From contig FNPS01000011.1 of assembly GCA_900107365.1 (NCBI GenBank), forward strand, positions 78,493 through 142,492: 64,000 bases of DNA, read 5' to 3'. Numbering within the stretch: the first letter of the stretch is position 1; each line of letters opens with the position of its first letter. Under the pieces are notes generated by a model that worked only from the letters and a program-made list of their open reading frames with translations, made no database searches and had not been told where the DNA came from. Below, in pieces: positions 14,639-24,048 of the stretch. Both the position numbers and the translations under genes were made by a program. The stretch is from Flavobacterium aquidurense (GTDB lineage: Bacteria > Bacteroidota > Bacteroidia > Flavobacteriales > Flavobacteriaceae).

Positions 14639-16525
14639 ATGAAAGCAGATCTAATTTTATTCAATGGCAAAATTCATAGTTTCAATACTGAAACTCCCAA
14701 TATAACTGCCGTGGCAATCAAAGACGGAAAGTTTATTGCTGTTGGAAATGATAGCAATGTAATGGAATTTGCATCTGAAACTACCAAAATAATCGATCTT
14801 CACAACAGAAGAGTTGTGCCCGGAATTAACGATTCGCACATTCATCTTATCCGTGGCGGATTGAATTACAATTTAGAATTGCGCTGGGATGGCGTTCCTT
14901 CTTTGGCAGATGCACTAAGAATGCTAAAAGAGCAAGTAGATCGTACACCAAATCCGCAATGGGTTCGTGTGGTTGGTGGTTGGTCTGAGTTTCAATTTGC
15001 AGAACGCAGAATGCCAACTCTGGAAGAAATAAATGCCATTGCTCCGGAAACTCCCGTTTTTATTCTGCATTTGTATGACAGAGCGATTATGAACAGAGCG
15101 GCACTAAAAGCCGTTGGTTATACCAAAAATACGCCTGCGCCACCGGGAGGACAAATTGAACGTGATTCGAACGGCGAACCAACCGGACTTATTATTGCAA
15201 CGCCAAATGCGATGATTTTATATTCGACTTTAGCAAAAGGACCGACACTTTCGTACGAACATCAAATCAATTCAACCCGTCATTTCATGAAAGAATTGAA
15301 CCGTTTTGGCATTACGAGTGTTATTGATGCCGGAGGAGGTTTCCAGAATTTTCCCGACGATTATAAAGTAGTCAATGAATTGAATGAAAAGAAACAGCTT
15401 ACCGTAAGAATTGCTTATAATCTTTTTACTCAAAAACCAAAACACGAATTTGAAGATTTTGAAGATTGGATTGACACTGTAAAATTGTATCAGGGAGATG
15501 ATATGTACCGCCATAATGGTGCCGGTGAAATGCTCGTTTTTTCTGCTGCTGATTTTGAAGATTTTTTGCAGCCAAGACCTGATCTTCCTGAAAACATGGA
15601 GGCGGATCTGGAAAAAGTAGTGCGTCTTTTGGTAGAAAACCGCTGGCCGTTCAGGCTTCATGCTACCTATAATGAAAGTATTACGAGATTTCTGAATGTA
15701 TTTGAAAAAGTAAATCAGGACATTCCGTTTAACGGACTTCCGTGGATATTTGATCATGCCGAAACAATTGACGAGCGAAATATCGAGCGTGTTAAAATTC
15801 TTGGTGGTGGAATCGCTGTACAAAGCAGAATGGCCTATCAGGGAGAATATTTTACAGATCGATATGGCGCAAAAGCAGCCGAAAATACGCCACCAATAAA
15901 AAAAATGCTTGAAATGGAAGTTCCTGTTGGAGGTGGATCTGATGCTACAAGAGTAAGCAGTTACAATCCGTGGGTTTCTATGTATTGGATGACGGTTGGA
16001 AAAACAGTTGGAGGTTTGCAATTGTACAATGAAAGCAGATTAAGTCGAGAAACTGCTTTAGAATTATACACCAGAGGTAGCGCATGGTTCTCTCAGGAGC
16101 AAGCCAAAAAAGGAGATATCAAAACCGGAATGTTTGCCGATTTAGTGGTTTTAGATCGTGATTATTTCAATATTGACGACGAAGACATTAAAAAAATTGA
16201 ATCTGATTTGACAATTGTCGATGGAAAAATTGTGTATGCCAATGGAGATTTCTCCTCCTTTTCGCCACCACATATTCCGATTTTACCAGACTGGTCTCCA
16301 ACCAATATTTACAATGGATATCCGGTTAGAAGTAATTTGCAGAATGCCATCGAAAAAAAGGCTAAAGAAACGGCAAAACCAGGTTTAACATCTCAAATAC
16401 ACAGCTGTAGCGGAAGCTGCGATGTTCACGCACATAGTCATGATGTTGCCCGATTGAGCAACATTCCGATAAATAATTATAATGCATTTTGGGGAGCGCT
16501 TGGCTGTTCTTGTTTTGCATTTTAA
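14639..16525 (+). CDS. YtcJ-like amidohydrolase with unusual Cys/His-rich C-terminal tail
   Basis: A 628-aa metal-dependent hydrolase of the amidohydrolase_3 type. N-terminal beta domain, then the metal-binding HxH (His67, His69 in NDSHIHLIRGG), later histidines in RLHATYNE and IFDHAETID, and a C-terminal Asp in GGGSDATR. The extra tail (last 45 residues or so) contains CSGSCDVHAHSH and ends GCSCFAF, which looks like a metal- or thiol-binding appendage and is not part of the usual 530-560-aa YtcJ architecture. There is no signal peptide, so it acts in the cytoplasm. Between the isochorismatase-like and DoxX genes with gaps of only 31 and 12 bases; co-transcription is likely. Substrate unknown. 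Confidence 0.88.
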   Translation: MKADLILFNGKIHSFNTETPNITAVAIKDGKFIAVGNDSNVMEFASETTKIIDLHNRRVVPGINDSHIHLIRGGLNYNLELRWDGVPSLADALRMLKEQVDRTPNPQWVRVVGGWSEFQFAERRMPTLEEINAIAPETPVFILHLYDRAIMNRAALKAVGYTKNTPAPPGGQIERDSNGEPTGLIIATPNAMILYSTLAKGPTLSYEHQINSTRHFMKELNRFGITSVIDAGGGFQNFPDDYKVVNELNEKKQLTVRIAYNLFTQKPKHEFEDFEDWIDTVKLYQGDDMYRHNGAGEMLVFSAADFEDFLQPRPDLPENMEADLEKVVRLLVENRWPFRLHATYNESITRFLNVFEKVNQDIPFNGLPWIFDHAETIDERNIERVKILGGGIAVQSRMAYQGEYFTDRYGAKAAENTPPIKKMLEMEVPVGGGSDATRVSSYNPWVSMYWMTVGKTVGGLQLYNESRLSRETALELYTRGSAWFSQEQAKKGDIKTGMFADLVVLDRDYFNIDDEDIKKIESDLTIVDGKIVYANGDFSSFSPPHIPILPDWSPTNIYNGYPVRSNLQNAIEKKAKETAKPGLTSQIHSCSGSCDVHAHSHDVARLSNIPINNYNAFWGALGCSCFAF

Positions 16526-16537
16526 ATTTCAAATAAA

Positions 16538-16966
16538 ATGATAGAAATTATAAACCAAATCCTTTATTCTGATTTAGGAACATCATTCAATAATGCTGCA
16601 TTGTTAATTTTCAGGGTTTTGCTGGCTGTAGAACTTTTTAGAGTGCATGGAATGAAAAAATTCAGAGTGGAGAACGGACAAAGAGAACATGTTCCGAATC
16701 CTTTCCATTTACCTGAAAAACTAAACGGATTAGTGGCTACTTTTTCAGATACTGTAGTTCCGTTTCTTATTATTTTAGGTATCGGAACCCGACTAGTCGT
16801 GTTGCCCACAATTGGTGTTACCGCTGTAGGATATTTTGTCGTACACAGAAAAGATTCACTCGAAGTACGCGACGTTCCTTATATGTACACCTTATCCCTA
16901 TTATTAATTCTGGCACTTGGCGCCGGAAAATATTCACTTGATTATTATCTATTAAACCTAACTTAA
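16538..16966 (+). CDS. DoxX-family membrane protein (MhqP-like)
   Basis: A 142-aa inner-membrane protein with about four transmembrane helices (for example NNAALLIFRVLLAVELF near the N terminus and TLSLLLILALGAGKYSL at the C terminus). The DoxX family includes MhqP of the Bacillus quinone-resistance operon and partners of thiol/sulfur redox enzymes. Placed 12 bases after the amidohydrolase gene and overlapping closely with the Dps gene (one base between), so part of the operon. A role in membrane redox or electrophile stress is inferred from family and context. Confidence 0.85.
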   Translation: MIEIINQILYSDLGTSFNNAALLIFRVLLAVELFRVHGMKKFRVENGQREHVPNPFHLPEKLNGLVATFSDTVVPFLIILGIGTRLVVLPTIGVTAVGYFVVHRKDSLEVRDVPYMYTLSLLLILALGAGKYSLDYYLLNLT

Positions 16967-16967
16967 A

Positions 16968-17441
16968 ATGAAAGCAAACATCGGAATTAAACAAGAAAGC
17001 ATTACAAAAGTAGTAGATGTATTAACTAAAGTTCTGGCTGACGAATTTGTATTATATACCAAAACAAAAAAGGCGCACTGGAATGTTGAAGGTCCGGATT
17101 TTTACAACAAACATATCTTTTTTGAGCAGCAATACGAAGCGCTTGACGAAGTTGTCGATGCTGTTGCAGAAAGAATTAGAACGTTAGGACATTATGCACC
17201 CGGAACGCTAAAAGAATATTTGGCGCTAACTCATCTTACCGAAGAATCAAGAGAGAAAAATGACAGCGCCGGTTATATTAAAGAATTACTGGCTGACCAT
17301 GAAAGTATTTTAATTCACTTGCGTGAAAACATCAACAATTTTGCAGCTGAATTGCACGATGCCGGAACGAGTGATTATATCACGGGACTTCTTGAAAATC
17401 ATGAAAAAATGGCCTGGATGCTTCGCGCGCACTTGAAATAA
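16968..17441 (+). CDS. dps: Dps-type ferritin-like DNA-protection protein
   Basis: A 157-aa four-helix-bundle protein of the Dps/MrgA family. The ferroxidase site at the dimer interface is recognisable in KKAHWNVEGPDFYNKHIFFE and the downstream DEVVDAVAERIRTLG. Dps forms dodecamers that oxidise Fe(II) with hydrogen peroxide and shield DNA. It lies in a detoxification operon between DoxX and DUF1275 genes, so oxidative or electrophilic stress is the likely inducing condition. No N-terminal lysine-rich DNA-binding extension is evident, so protection may act mainly through iron sequestration. Confidence 0.93.
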   Translation: MKANIGIKQESITKVVDVLTKVLADEFVLYTKTKKAHWNVEGPDFYNKHIFFEQQYEALDEVVDAVAERIRTLGHYAPGTLKEYLALTHLTEESREKNDSAGYIKELLADHESILIHLRENINNFAAELHDAGTSDYITGLLENHEKMAWMLRAHLK

Positions 17442-17448
17442 TTAAATT

Positions 17449-18111
17449 ATGGAAATACAAAAAAACATTTGGTACGTAACCCTGCTCCTCACCATGATAG
17501 CAGGGTATTGCGATACCGTGACATTTGTTGCCGCAGATTCTATTTTTTCGGCGCACGTTACGGGCAACTTTATTGTCTTTGCTTATCAGATTATTAAAGG
17601 ATCTGACTTACATGCCTGGGTAAAATTATTGACTTTTCCTGTTTTTATCTTTGCCGTCATTGTGGGAGGAAGAATTGCTTTAAAAGCCACAAATCGTTAT
17701 ACGATCTTATTTTGGGAAGGTCTCATATTGGTTTTAAGCGGAATTGCTGTTTATACTTTTGGCTTTTTCGAAATTATTTCGCAATGGACAACCTACACTG
17801 TTGCAATGACAACCGTTTTTGCTATGGGTCTTCAAAATGCTTTTGGAAAATTGTATGCCAAAGAAACACACGGGCCAACAACCATGATGACAGGTAATGT
17901 AACTCAGGCTTCACTTGACTTAGGAAACTTGTTGAAAAATGGAGTAAAAGACCCTGAAATCCTGTTAAGTTTTAAAAAACAATTAGTTACTATAATGGGA
18001 TTCCTTGTAGGTTGCTTTTTAGGTGCTGTTGCCGGAAAATTTTTCGGATTAGGAACTTTAATTTTGCCAGGGACAGCAATGATAATATGCTATATATACC
18101 ACCGAAAATAA
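17449..18111 (+). CDS. DUF1275 (YoaK-family) membrane protein
   Basis: A 220-aa integral membrane protein with about six hydrophobic helices. The DUF1275 signature is visible in GYCDTVTFVA near the N terminus, the middle GRIALKATNRY, and MTGNVTQASLDLGNLL in the second half. Family function is not established. Seven bases after the dps gene, so the last membrane component of the operon before the sensor kinase gene. No catalytic residues can be named. Confidence 0.85.
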   Translation: MEIQKNIWYVTLLLTMIAGYCDTVTFVAADSIFSAHVTGNFIVFAYQIIKGSDLHAWVKLLTFPVFIFAVIVGGRIALKATNRYTILFWEGLILVLSGIAVYTFGFFEIISQWTTYTVAMTTVFAMGLQNAFGKLYAKETHGPTTMMTGNVTQASLDLGNLLKNGVKDPEILLSFKKQLVTIMGFLVGCFLGAVAGKFFGLGTLILPGTAMIICYIYHRK

Positions 18112-18166
18112 CAATAAAGATGGGTTCTTGATTTGCCGATTTCTGATAATATATTATCTTTAAAAA

Positions 18167-20437
18167 ATGAATTATAATCCCTTAAACGCCTTTAAAAATC
18201 ACACTTACTTTACCTGTGCAATACTTTTATTTTTTCTGTTTAACACGCAGGTATACGCACAGCCAAAAAAAAGTCCCCAGGAGTTAAACAATGAAATATC
18301 CGTAGCGAAAAATGATCGGAATAAAGTGGAATTATTGCTGACTTTAAGTGGCTTTTATTTAAATAAAGACGGCGAAATTAAGGAAGATTTAGATAAGGCT
18401 GAAAATACAAACAAGCGGGCAAAATTTTTGAGTGATTATTTAGCCTATAAAGCGGGAACCGGCAAAGCAATGCTTCTTGATGCAAAAATTTGTCGTGAAA
18501 AAGGGGATATGGAAAATGGTCTGGAAAAGGCAAAACAAACGCTTGCTTATGCGCTACGAAATAATTTAATAGAACTGCAGGCAAATGCTTACTTGGAGGA
18601 GGCTATGTATGGTTCGAATCTTAACGAGAGAATCAAACACAAAAAGATGGCAATACCAATTTTAAAAAAAATTGGAAGCATAGAAAAACAGGCAGAAGTT
18701 ATAAAGGAACTGGGTGAATTATATCTAATGCAGGAAAATCAGGAAAAAGGAATCATTCTTTTAAAAGAATCACTTTCGCTGTATAAAGCGATAAAATTTC
18801 CTCATTTGCAAGGTGTATATAATCTACTTTCTGAAGCTTATACCCAAACAGGCAATTTTCTAGAATCATTGAAATATGCTCTCTTAGCAGAAAAAACTGC
18901 CCTTAGAGTTGGTGATAATTCACTACAGCTCAGTTCTATTTACAATCATGTTGGAATGGCGTACCTTAACCTTCAACAAAGAAATAGTTCACTGGAATAT
19001 TTTAACAAGGGTTTGGAAGTAGCCAAAAAGCATAAGGATACAGAATATATCAGAGTAATTGGCGACAATCTTTGCTCGTCGCTTATTTTAAGCAACAAAG
19101 GAAAAGAGGCTCTACAATTTTTAAAAGAAATGCAGGTTAATTTTCCTTCGTCTAGTATGGAGAGGCAGATAAAAGAGAATTATTTTTTTCTTAGTGTTTA
19201 CAGACTTCTAAATAATAACGAAAAAGCCACAGTATATTACAATAAACTGGTAGCTTATTATGGTAAAAATGCTGAAAAAAAAGCCGAACACAGAATGCAG
19301 ATTCTGAGGGGTTTTGCCCGTTACCATTATCAGTTAAAAAACTATACTGCTTTATACCCAATACTTAAACGCCTGGATTCGCTCGCGACAGCTTCGAACA
19401 ATCCTATATTGCTATCTGACAGTTATCTTATTAGGTTTAAAGCAGACTCTTCAAGAGGAAAGTACCTGGATGCGATTAAGCATTATCAGCTCTACAAATA
19501 CCTTTTGGATACTATTTATAAAGGAGAAAAAAGCAAACAGATTACCAGTCTTCAGATTGAGTATGAAAGCGAGAAAAAAGACAAAAATATAGATTTGCTC
19601 AAGCAACAAGCAAAAGTTCAGCAAATTCAAATTCAAAAAGATACGGTTGTTCAATACGTTTTTATAGGAAGTGTTGTGGTTTTGATTCTTTTTCTGGTGC
19701 TTTTGTACAACGGATTCAGGCTAAAAAAGAAGAAAAATGAAGCGTTAGAAATCAACCGCCAGCAAATTAATGAACAAAACGAACTGAACAAAAAAATGCT
19801 GATCGAGAAAGAATGGCTTTTAAAAGAAATTCACCATCGTGTAAAAAATAACCTTCAGATTGTCATTAGTTTATTAAATACACAATCGGCTTATTTAGAT
19901 AATGAAGATGCCTTGATGGCCATACAAAATAGCCAACACAGGATGCACGCGATGTCGCTCATTCATCAAAAATTATATCAGTCTGATAATCTGTCAAATA
20001 TAGATATGTCGTGGTATATTTATGAGTTAATCAATTACATGAGAGAATGTTTTGATACGGATCAAAAAATCAATTTTGTTTTAGACACAGAAAAAGTATA
20101 TCTTGATGTTGCTCAAGCAGTTCCTCTGGGATTAATTATAAATGAGGCGATAAATAATGCAGTTAAATATGCATTTCCTTTAGACAGAAAAGGTGAAGTG
20201 CTTATTTCGCTTAAGAATACAGAAAAAGACAAATATCAGCTTATAATAGACGATAATGGTGTGGGAGTTCCAGAAAATTTTGAAGATACAGAGAGGAATT
20301 CACTTGGTATGAATCTGATGATTGGATTAAGCGACCAAATTGACGGAACTTTTGAGATGAAAAATGATAACGGACTAAAAATCAAAATTATATTTACCAG
20401 AAATACAGAATTTGAAGGAGCTACTGAAAATTCTTAA
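18167..20437 (+). CDS. TPR-repeat sensor histidine kinase (HisKA_2 type)
   Basis: A 756-aa kinase. Signal peptide (about 1-32, ending VYAQ), a periplasmic TPR array (about 40-480), coiled coil, one transmembrane helix (about 495-515, VFIGSVVVLILFLVLLYNGF), then a HisKA_2 dimerisation domain with phospho-accepting His557 (EIHHRVKNNLQ) and a HATPase domain (NEAINNAVKYAFP, DDNGVGVP). It ends 18 bases before the sigma-54 response regulator gene at 20456, its almost certain partner. A close paralogue is at 26056. The TPR region probably senses a protein or a second sensor; the signal is unknown. Only 55 bases separate it from DUF1275, so it may be transcribed with its putative targets. Confidence 0.93.
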   Translation: MNYNPLNAFKNHTYFTCAILLFFLFNTQVYAQPKKSPQELNNEISVAKNDRNKVELLLTLSGFYLNKDGEIKEDLDKAENTNKRAKFLSDYLAYKAGTGKAMLLDAKICREKGDMENGLEKAKQTLAYALRNNLIELQANAYLEEAMYGSNLNERIKHKKMAIPILKKIGSIEKQAEVIKELGELYLMQENQEKGIILLKESLSLYKAIKFPHLQGVYNLLSEAYTQTGNFLESLKYALLAEKTALRVGDNSLQLSSIYNHVGMAYLNLQQRNSSLEYFNKGLEVAKKHKDTEYIRVIGDNLCSSLILSNKGKEALQFLKEMQVNFPSSSMERQIKENYFFLSVYRLLNNNEKATVYYNKLVAYYGKNAEKKAEHRMQILRGFARYHYQLKNYTALYPILKRLDSLATASNNPILLSDSYLIRFKADSSRGKYLDAIKHYQLYKYLLDTIYKGEKSKQITSLQIEYESEKKDKNIDLLKQQAKVQQIQIQKDTVVQYVFIGSVVVLILFLVLLYNGFRLKKKKNEALEINRQQINEQNELNKKMLIEKEWLLKEIHHRVKNNLQIVISLLNTQSAYLDNEDALMAIQNSQHRMHAMSLIHQKLYQSDNLSNIDMSWYIYELINYMRECFDTDQKINFVLDTEKVYLDVAQAVPLGLIINEAINNAVKYAFPLDRKGEVLISLKNTEKDKYQLIIDDNGVGVPENFEDTERNSLGMNLMIGLSDQIDGTFEMKNDNGLKIKIIFTRNTEFEGATENS

Positions 20438-20455
20438 ATTATATAACTATAGGTA

Positions 20456-21814
20456 ATGCAGGAGAAAATTTTAATTGTTGAAGACGAATTTATAGTGGCA
20501 AATGATTTAAAAATCATGTTGGTTAAAGCGGGTTATCAAATTACCGGTATTGCTTCTTCTGTGGTGCAGGCACGCAAATTAATTGAAAGTAAAAAACCGG
20601 ATTGGGTATTATTAGATATTATGCTCAAAGGCGATTTAACCGGAATTGATCTGGCCTGGGAACTGCGGGAACTGCAGCTTCCGTTTCTTTATATTTCGGC
20701 AAATACGAACCAAACAACACTTGAAGCCGTAAAAGCCACACATCCTTATGGCTTTATGGTAAAACCCTTTCGGGAAAGAGATCTTATCGTAATGCTCGAC
20801 ATTGCCCGATATCGATTTGAACAGGAAAAAGGATCATTGACAACAATTAAAATTGAAACAGAAAATCAGGAAATTGATGGAATTATCGGCGAAAGCCAAC
20901 TTTTAAAAGAAGTAATTGAAAAAATAAAAATTGTAGCTCCGGCTGAAACTTTTGTATTGATTCTCGGCGAAAGCGGAACAGGTAAAGAAAGAGTTGCACA
21001 TGCTATACACGATCTTTCGGCGCATAAATTAAAACCAATTGTGGTAGTTAATTGTGCTGCTTTACCTCATTCGCTCATAGAATCAGAGCTTTTTGGTCAT
21101 GAAAAAGGAGCTTTTACAGGAGCAAACACTTTACGAATAGGGAAATTTGAACAAGCGAATAACGGCACTATTTTTCTTGATGAAATTGGCGAATTACCAC
21201 TGGAATCTCAGGTAAAATTATTGCGCGTTTTGCAGGAAAAAGAAATTCAAAGACTTGGAGGAAATAAAACCATCAAAATTAATGTTCGTATCGTTGCCGC
21301 AACCAACAGATCTTTAGAAAAAGAAGTGGCAGAAGGCCGTTTTAGACTTGATTTGTACTACAGACTAAATGTATTCCCGATACAATTGCCAACTTTAAAA
21401 GAACGCAGGGAAGATATTGAAGCTTTGGCACACTATTTTTTAAAGAAATTTGCAACAGCATCAAGAAAAAATGTTAACAGTATTGGTACCTCTGCTTTAG
21501 AACAATTAATGCAATACAACTGGCCGGGAAATATTAGGGAATTAGAACATTTAATAGAAAGAAATGTACTTCTGGCTAAAACAAATGAAATCGAAAAATT
21601 TGATCTTCCGGTAAATAATTCAAATCCGTTAGAACTGAATAATGGCAAAATAAAGTCGATGGAAGAAATGGAAAAGGAACATATCATAAATGCGCTTAAA
21701 ATTTGCGATGGTAAAGTTTCTGGCCCGGGAGGAGCCGCAGAGCTACTTAAAATGCAACCACAGACTTTGTTTTCAAAAATGAAAAAACTAGACATAAAAC
21801 AAGGATATAATTAA
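20456..21814 (+). CDS. NtrC-family sigma-54 response regulator
   Basis: A 452-aa regulator. Receiver domain (1-120) with acid pocket VEDE and phospho-acceptor Asp54 (WVLLDIML), conserved VKPF lysine; AAA+ sigma-54-interaction domain (about 140-375) with Walker A GESGTGKE, GAFTGA loop at 218-223 and Walker B IFLDEIGEL; C-terminal Fis-like HTH (PGGAAELLKMQPQTLFSKMKK). The full GAFTGA motif means it can contact RpoN holoenzyme. Partner of the kinase at 18167. Its AAA+ and HTH regions closely resemble those of the GAF-type activator at 24049, so the two could bind similar enhancer sites such as the TACGAMATAYCGTA palindromes (inference). Confidence 0.94.
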   Translation: MQEKILIVEDEFIVANDLKIMLVKAGYQITGIASSVVQARKLIESKKPDWVLLDIMLKGDLTGIDLAWELRELQLPFLYISANTNQTTLEAVKATHPYGFMVKPFRERDLIVMLDIARYRFEQEKGSLTTIKIETENQEIDGIIGESQLLKEVIEKIKIVAPAETFVLILGESGTGKERVAHAIHDLSAHKLKPIVVVNCAALPHSLIESELFGHEKGAFTGANTLRIGKFEQANNGTIFLDEIGELPLESQVKLLRVLQEKEIQRLGGNKTIKINVRIVAATNRSLEKEVAEGRFRLDLYYRLNVFPIQLPTLKERREDIEALAHYFLKKFATASRKNVNSIGTSALEQLMQYNWPGNIRELEHLIERNVLLAKTNEIEKFDLPVNNSNPLELNNGKIKSMEEMEKEHIINALKICDGKVSGPGGAAELLKMQPQTLFSKMKKLDIKQGYN

Positions 21815-21819
21815 TAGAT

Positions 21820-22110
21820 ATGGAAACAATAAAACTAGAATTAGACGAGAAAAAACATGGCGCTTTTAATCTCTATGTTGATGATAAAAAATTAGGCGAA
21901 ATGACAGTAAGCATTAAAGATGATGTATTGACTGTTTACCACACCGGAGTTGAACCAGAAGCTGAAGGAAAAGGCTATGCAAAAAAACTTCTGGAAGAAA
22001 TGGTTGCTTATGTACGTGCCAATCATATGATGGTTTTACCACTTTGCCCGTACGTGCATGCACAATTCAAAAGACACCCTGCGGAATATCAGGATATTTG
22101 GAAAAAATAA
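21820..22110 (+). CDS. Small GNAT-like N-acetyltransferase (YidJ/Gcn5-related, DUF4442-adjacent type)
   Basis: A 96-aa single-domain protein of the short GNAT type (GCN5-related N-acetyltransferase-like, COG2388). Visible are EAEGKGYAKKLLEEMVAY (the acetyl-CoA binding loop region) and LPLCPYVHAQFKRHPAEYQDI near the C terminus. It follows the response regulator gene by five bases, so it is translationally linked and likely regulated with it. The acyl acceptor is unknown. It closes the gene run; the downstream 160 bases contain an inverted-repeat element. Confidence 0.85.
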   Translation: METIKLELDEKKHGAFNLYVDDKKLGEMTVSIKDDVLTVYHTGVEPEAEGKGYAKKLLEEMVAYVRANHMMVLPLCPYVHAQFKRHPAEYQDIWKK

Positions 22111-22130
22111 TAGCGATGGATTGAAAAGAT

Positions 22131-22233
22131 TTTTTCACGCGAATTCTATAGATTTAGGCAGCTATATTTTTTGATAAGTATAGTAATTATCTGTGCATAT
22201 CTGCTTAAATCTTTGTAAATCTGCGTGAAAAAT
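22131..22233. repeat. Intergenic inverted-repeat element (about 103 bp)
   Basis: The arms TTTTTCACGC (22131-22140) and GCGTGAAAAA (22223-22232) are exact complements. Further inside, GATTTAGGCAG and CTGCTTAAATC pair. It resembles a small palindromic intergenic repeat; no protein is encoded. Confidence 0.6.
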
Positions 22234-22269
22234 TCGCATTACCCAATATATTAATTTAAAATAAAATAT

Positions 22270-22890
22270 ATGAATATAGAAACCTTAACAGACGGTATCC
22301 CTTTAAATGAAGCCAAAAAGGCCTTGATTATGATACACGGACGTGGTGCAGGTGCCCATGATATTCTTTCTATTGCAAAACATCTTAAGGTTGATGATTT
22401 TGCATTGGTCGCACCCCAGGCAGAAAACAGAACCTGGTATCCCTATTCGTTTTTAGTGCCTCTTGACGAAAATGAACCTTCTTTTTCAAAATCATTAGAA
22501 GCAATTCATCAGGTTGTGGTCGCCATTCAGCAAAACGGAATTGAAAAAGAGAATATCTATTTCCTTGGATTTTCGCAGGGAGCTTGTCTTGCCTTAGAAT
22601 TTACAGCCAGAAATGCTGCAAAATACGGCGGTGTTGTTGCTTTTACCGGTGGACTTATAGGGGATAAAGTTTATGAAGATCATTATGCCGGAAACTTCGA
22701 AAACACTCCTGTTTTCATTGGAACAAGCGATCCTGATTTTCATGTTCCGGTTGAAAGAGTAAATGAAACCGAAGCCCTGCTTCAAAAAATGGGCGCAGAT
22801 GTAACCAAGAAAATTTACTCAAATATGGGACATACTATAAGTCAGGACGAGGTAGATTGTGCAAACGCATTGGTTTTCAATAAAAAATAA
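22270..22890 (+). CDS. Carboxylesterase/phospholipase-type alpha/beta hydrolase (MhqD-like)
   Basis: A 206-aa cytoplasmic hydrolase of the carboxylesterase/dienelactone hydrolase type. The motifs are IHGRGAGAHDIL (oxyanion), nucleophile Ser102 in LGFSQGACLALE, the acid in TSDPDFHVPV and His in NMGHTIS. Size and motif order match MhqD, the hydrolase that works with a ring-cleaving dioxygenase (MhqO) and DoxX protein (MhqP) in methylhydroquinone resistance of Bacillus. Homologues of all three lie in this window. The stop codon overlaps the next start codon by one base (TAATG), so translation is coupled to the cupin protein. Confidence 0.87.
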   Translation: MNIETLTDGIPLNEAKKALIMIHGRGAGAHDILSIAKHLKVDDFALVAPQAENRTWYPYSFLVPLDENEPSFSKSLEAIHQVVVAIQQNGIEKENIYFLGFSQGACLALEFTARNAAKYGGVVAFTGGLIGDKVYEDHYAGNFENTPVFIGTSDPDFHVPVERVNETEALLQKMGADVTKKIYSNMGHTISQDEVDCANALVFNKK

Positions 22891-23240
22891 TGATTACGAT
22901 AACCCGGGTTTACAGCGATGCAAATGGCGAAAGTCATTTTGAGGATTTCGAAGTTCCGTTGAAAAACAATGGTGATATCGGTTTTTTATCTGATGATGAA
23001 CCCGTAAAATCAATTGTTTTTAGAGAGGTCAAACCTTCTTATGATTATGATTTTCATAATGCACCAGACCGACAATACATTGTTTTATTAGAAGGTGGCG
23101 TCGTAATCGAAACTTCATTGGGAGAAAAAAGAACATTTAACACCGGTTCTATTTTGTTGGTAGAAGATACGACCGGAAAAGGACACAAAACTAAAAATAT
23201 TGAAACGAAATTGCGAAAATCAATATTTATAAAATTATAA
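22890..23240 (+). CDS. Small cupin-fold protein
   Basis: A 116-aa protein whose central region (APDRQYIVLLEGGVVIE, then TGSILLVEDTTGKGH) follows the cupin barrel pattern. The conserved histidines are reduced (one His in the last part), so metal binding is uncertain. No signal peptide. It starts inside the stop codon of the MhqD-like hydrolase gene, so the two are almost certainly made together, and it may be an accessory or small-molecule-binding partner. Function not known. Confidence 0.8.
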   Translation: MITITRVYSDANGESHFEDFEVPLKNNGDIGFLSDDEPVKSIVFREVKPSYDYDFHNAPDRQYIVLLEGGVVIETSLGEKRTFNTGSILLVEDTTGKGHKTKNIETKLRKSIFIKL

Positions 23241-23255
23241 CTTAAAGAAACAAAA

Positions 23256-23402
23256 TTTAACCGCAAAGTGCGCAAGGATTTTTACTATCTCTTCTTATAA
23301 AAACACAAAGCTCGCAAAGCTTTGTATTGAAATCGCTTTGCGAACCTTGTGCCTTTCAAACTAAAATTGGTTAAAAGTCTTTGTGAACTTTGTGGTTAAA
23401 AA
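23256..23402. repeat. CGCAAAG-rich inverted-repeat element (single copy)
   Basis: Begins TTTAACCGCAAAGTGCGC and ends ACTTTGTGGTTAAAA; both ends and the internal CGCAAAGCTTTG segments pair. Same family as 626-706 and the tandem array at 63428-63930. Confidence 0.65.
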
Positions 23403-23423
23403 TTAATTACTCAAAATGATAAA

Positions 23424-24041
23424 ATGGAAAAAGAAACCGTACGAATCGAGAATTTCAGCGATGCTGTTTTTGCGATTGCCATTACGCTTTTGGTATTAGA
23501 TCTTCATGTTCCCGATGCAAATGTGGTGAAAAATAGTGCAGCTCTTTTAGTTTATCTAAAACAGCAATGGACTTCGTATCTTGCTTTTACACTTTCGTTT
23601 TTCAGTATTTTTATTATGTGGGTCAATCACCACAAAATTTTTAAACAAATTTACAGTCGTAATACGGCGATTATGTTTGCAAACGGATTAATTCTTTTTC
23701 TGGTTTCAGCCGTGTCGTATCCAACAGCTTTATTAGCGCGTTTCTTTAATGGCGAAGCTTCTGGTATTGCAGTGGCAATTTATACAGGAATTTTTGTGCT
23801 CATCAACATTTCGTACAATCTTTTGTGGTTTATTGCCAGTAGTGACAAAAAGCTTTTGCGTCCGGGAATTACAAGTCTGGCAATCAAAAAAATCAGAAAT
23901 AATTATTTATATGGGCTTCCAACGTATTTAATTGCGTTTGGAATTTCTTTTGAATTGCCTGCGGTTGCTCTGGCAATTTGCATGATTTTATTGATTTTTT
24001 GGGCTCTTTCTTCAGGAAAAATAAATGTTATTCAGGAATAG
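23424..24041 (+). CDS. TMEM175-family potassium channel-like protein
   Basis: A 205-aa integral membrane protein with about six hydrophobic helices. The N-terminal ENFSDAVFAIAITLLVLDL carries the FSDA signature of the TMEM175 (DUF1211) family, whose bacterial members are tetrameric K+ leak channels with single hydrophobic selectivity rings. A second hallmark, VNHHKIF, follows helix two or three. It is convergent with the sigma-54 activator gene (7 bases apart). A link to the stress operon (for example K+ efflux under electrophile stress) is possible but inferred only from position. Confidence 0.85.
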   Translation: MEKETVRIENFSDAVFAIAITLLVLDLHVPDANVVKNSAALLVYLKQQWTSYLAFTLSFFSIFIMWVNHHKIFKQIYSRNTAIMFANGLILFLVSAVSYPTALLARFFNGEASGIAVAIYTGIFVLINISYNLLWFIASSDKKLLRPGITSLAIKKIRNNYLYGLPTYLIAFGISFELPAVALAICMILLIFWALSSGKINVIQE

Positions 24042-24048
24042 AATCGGT

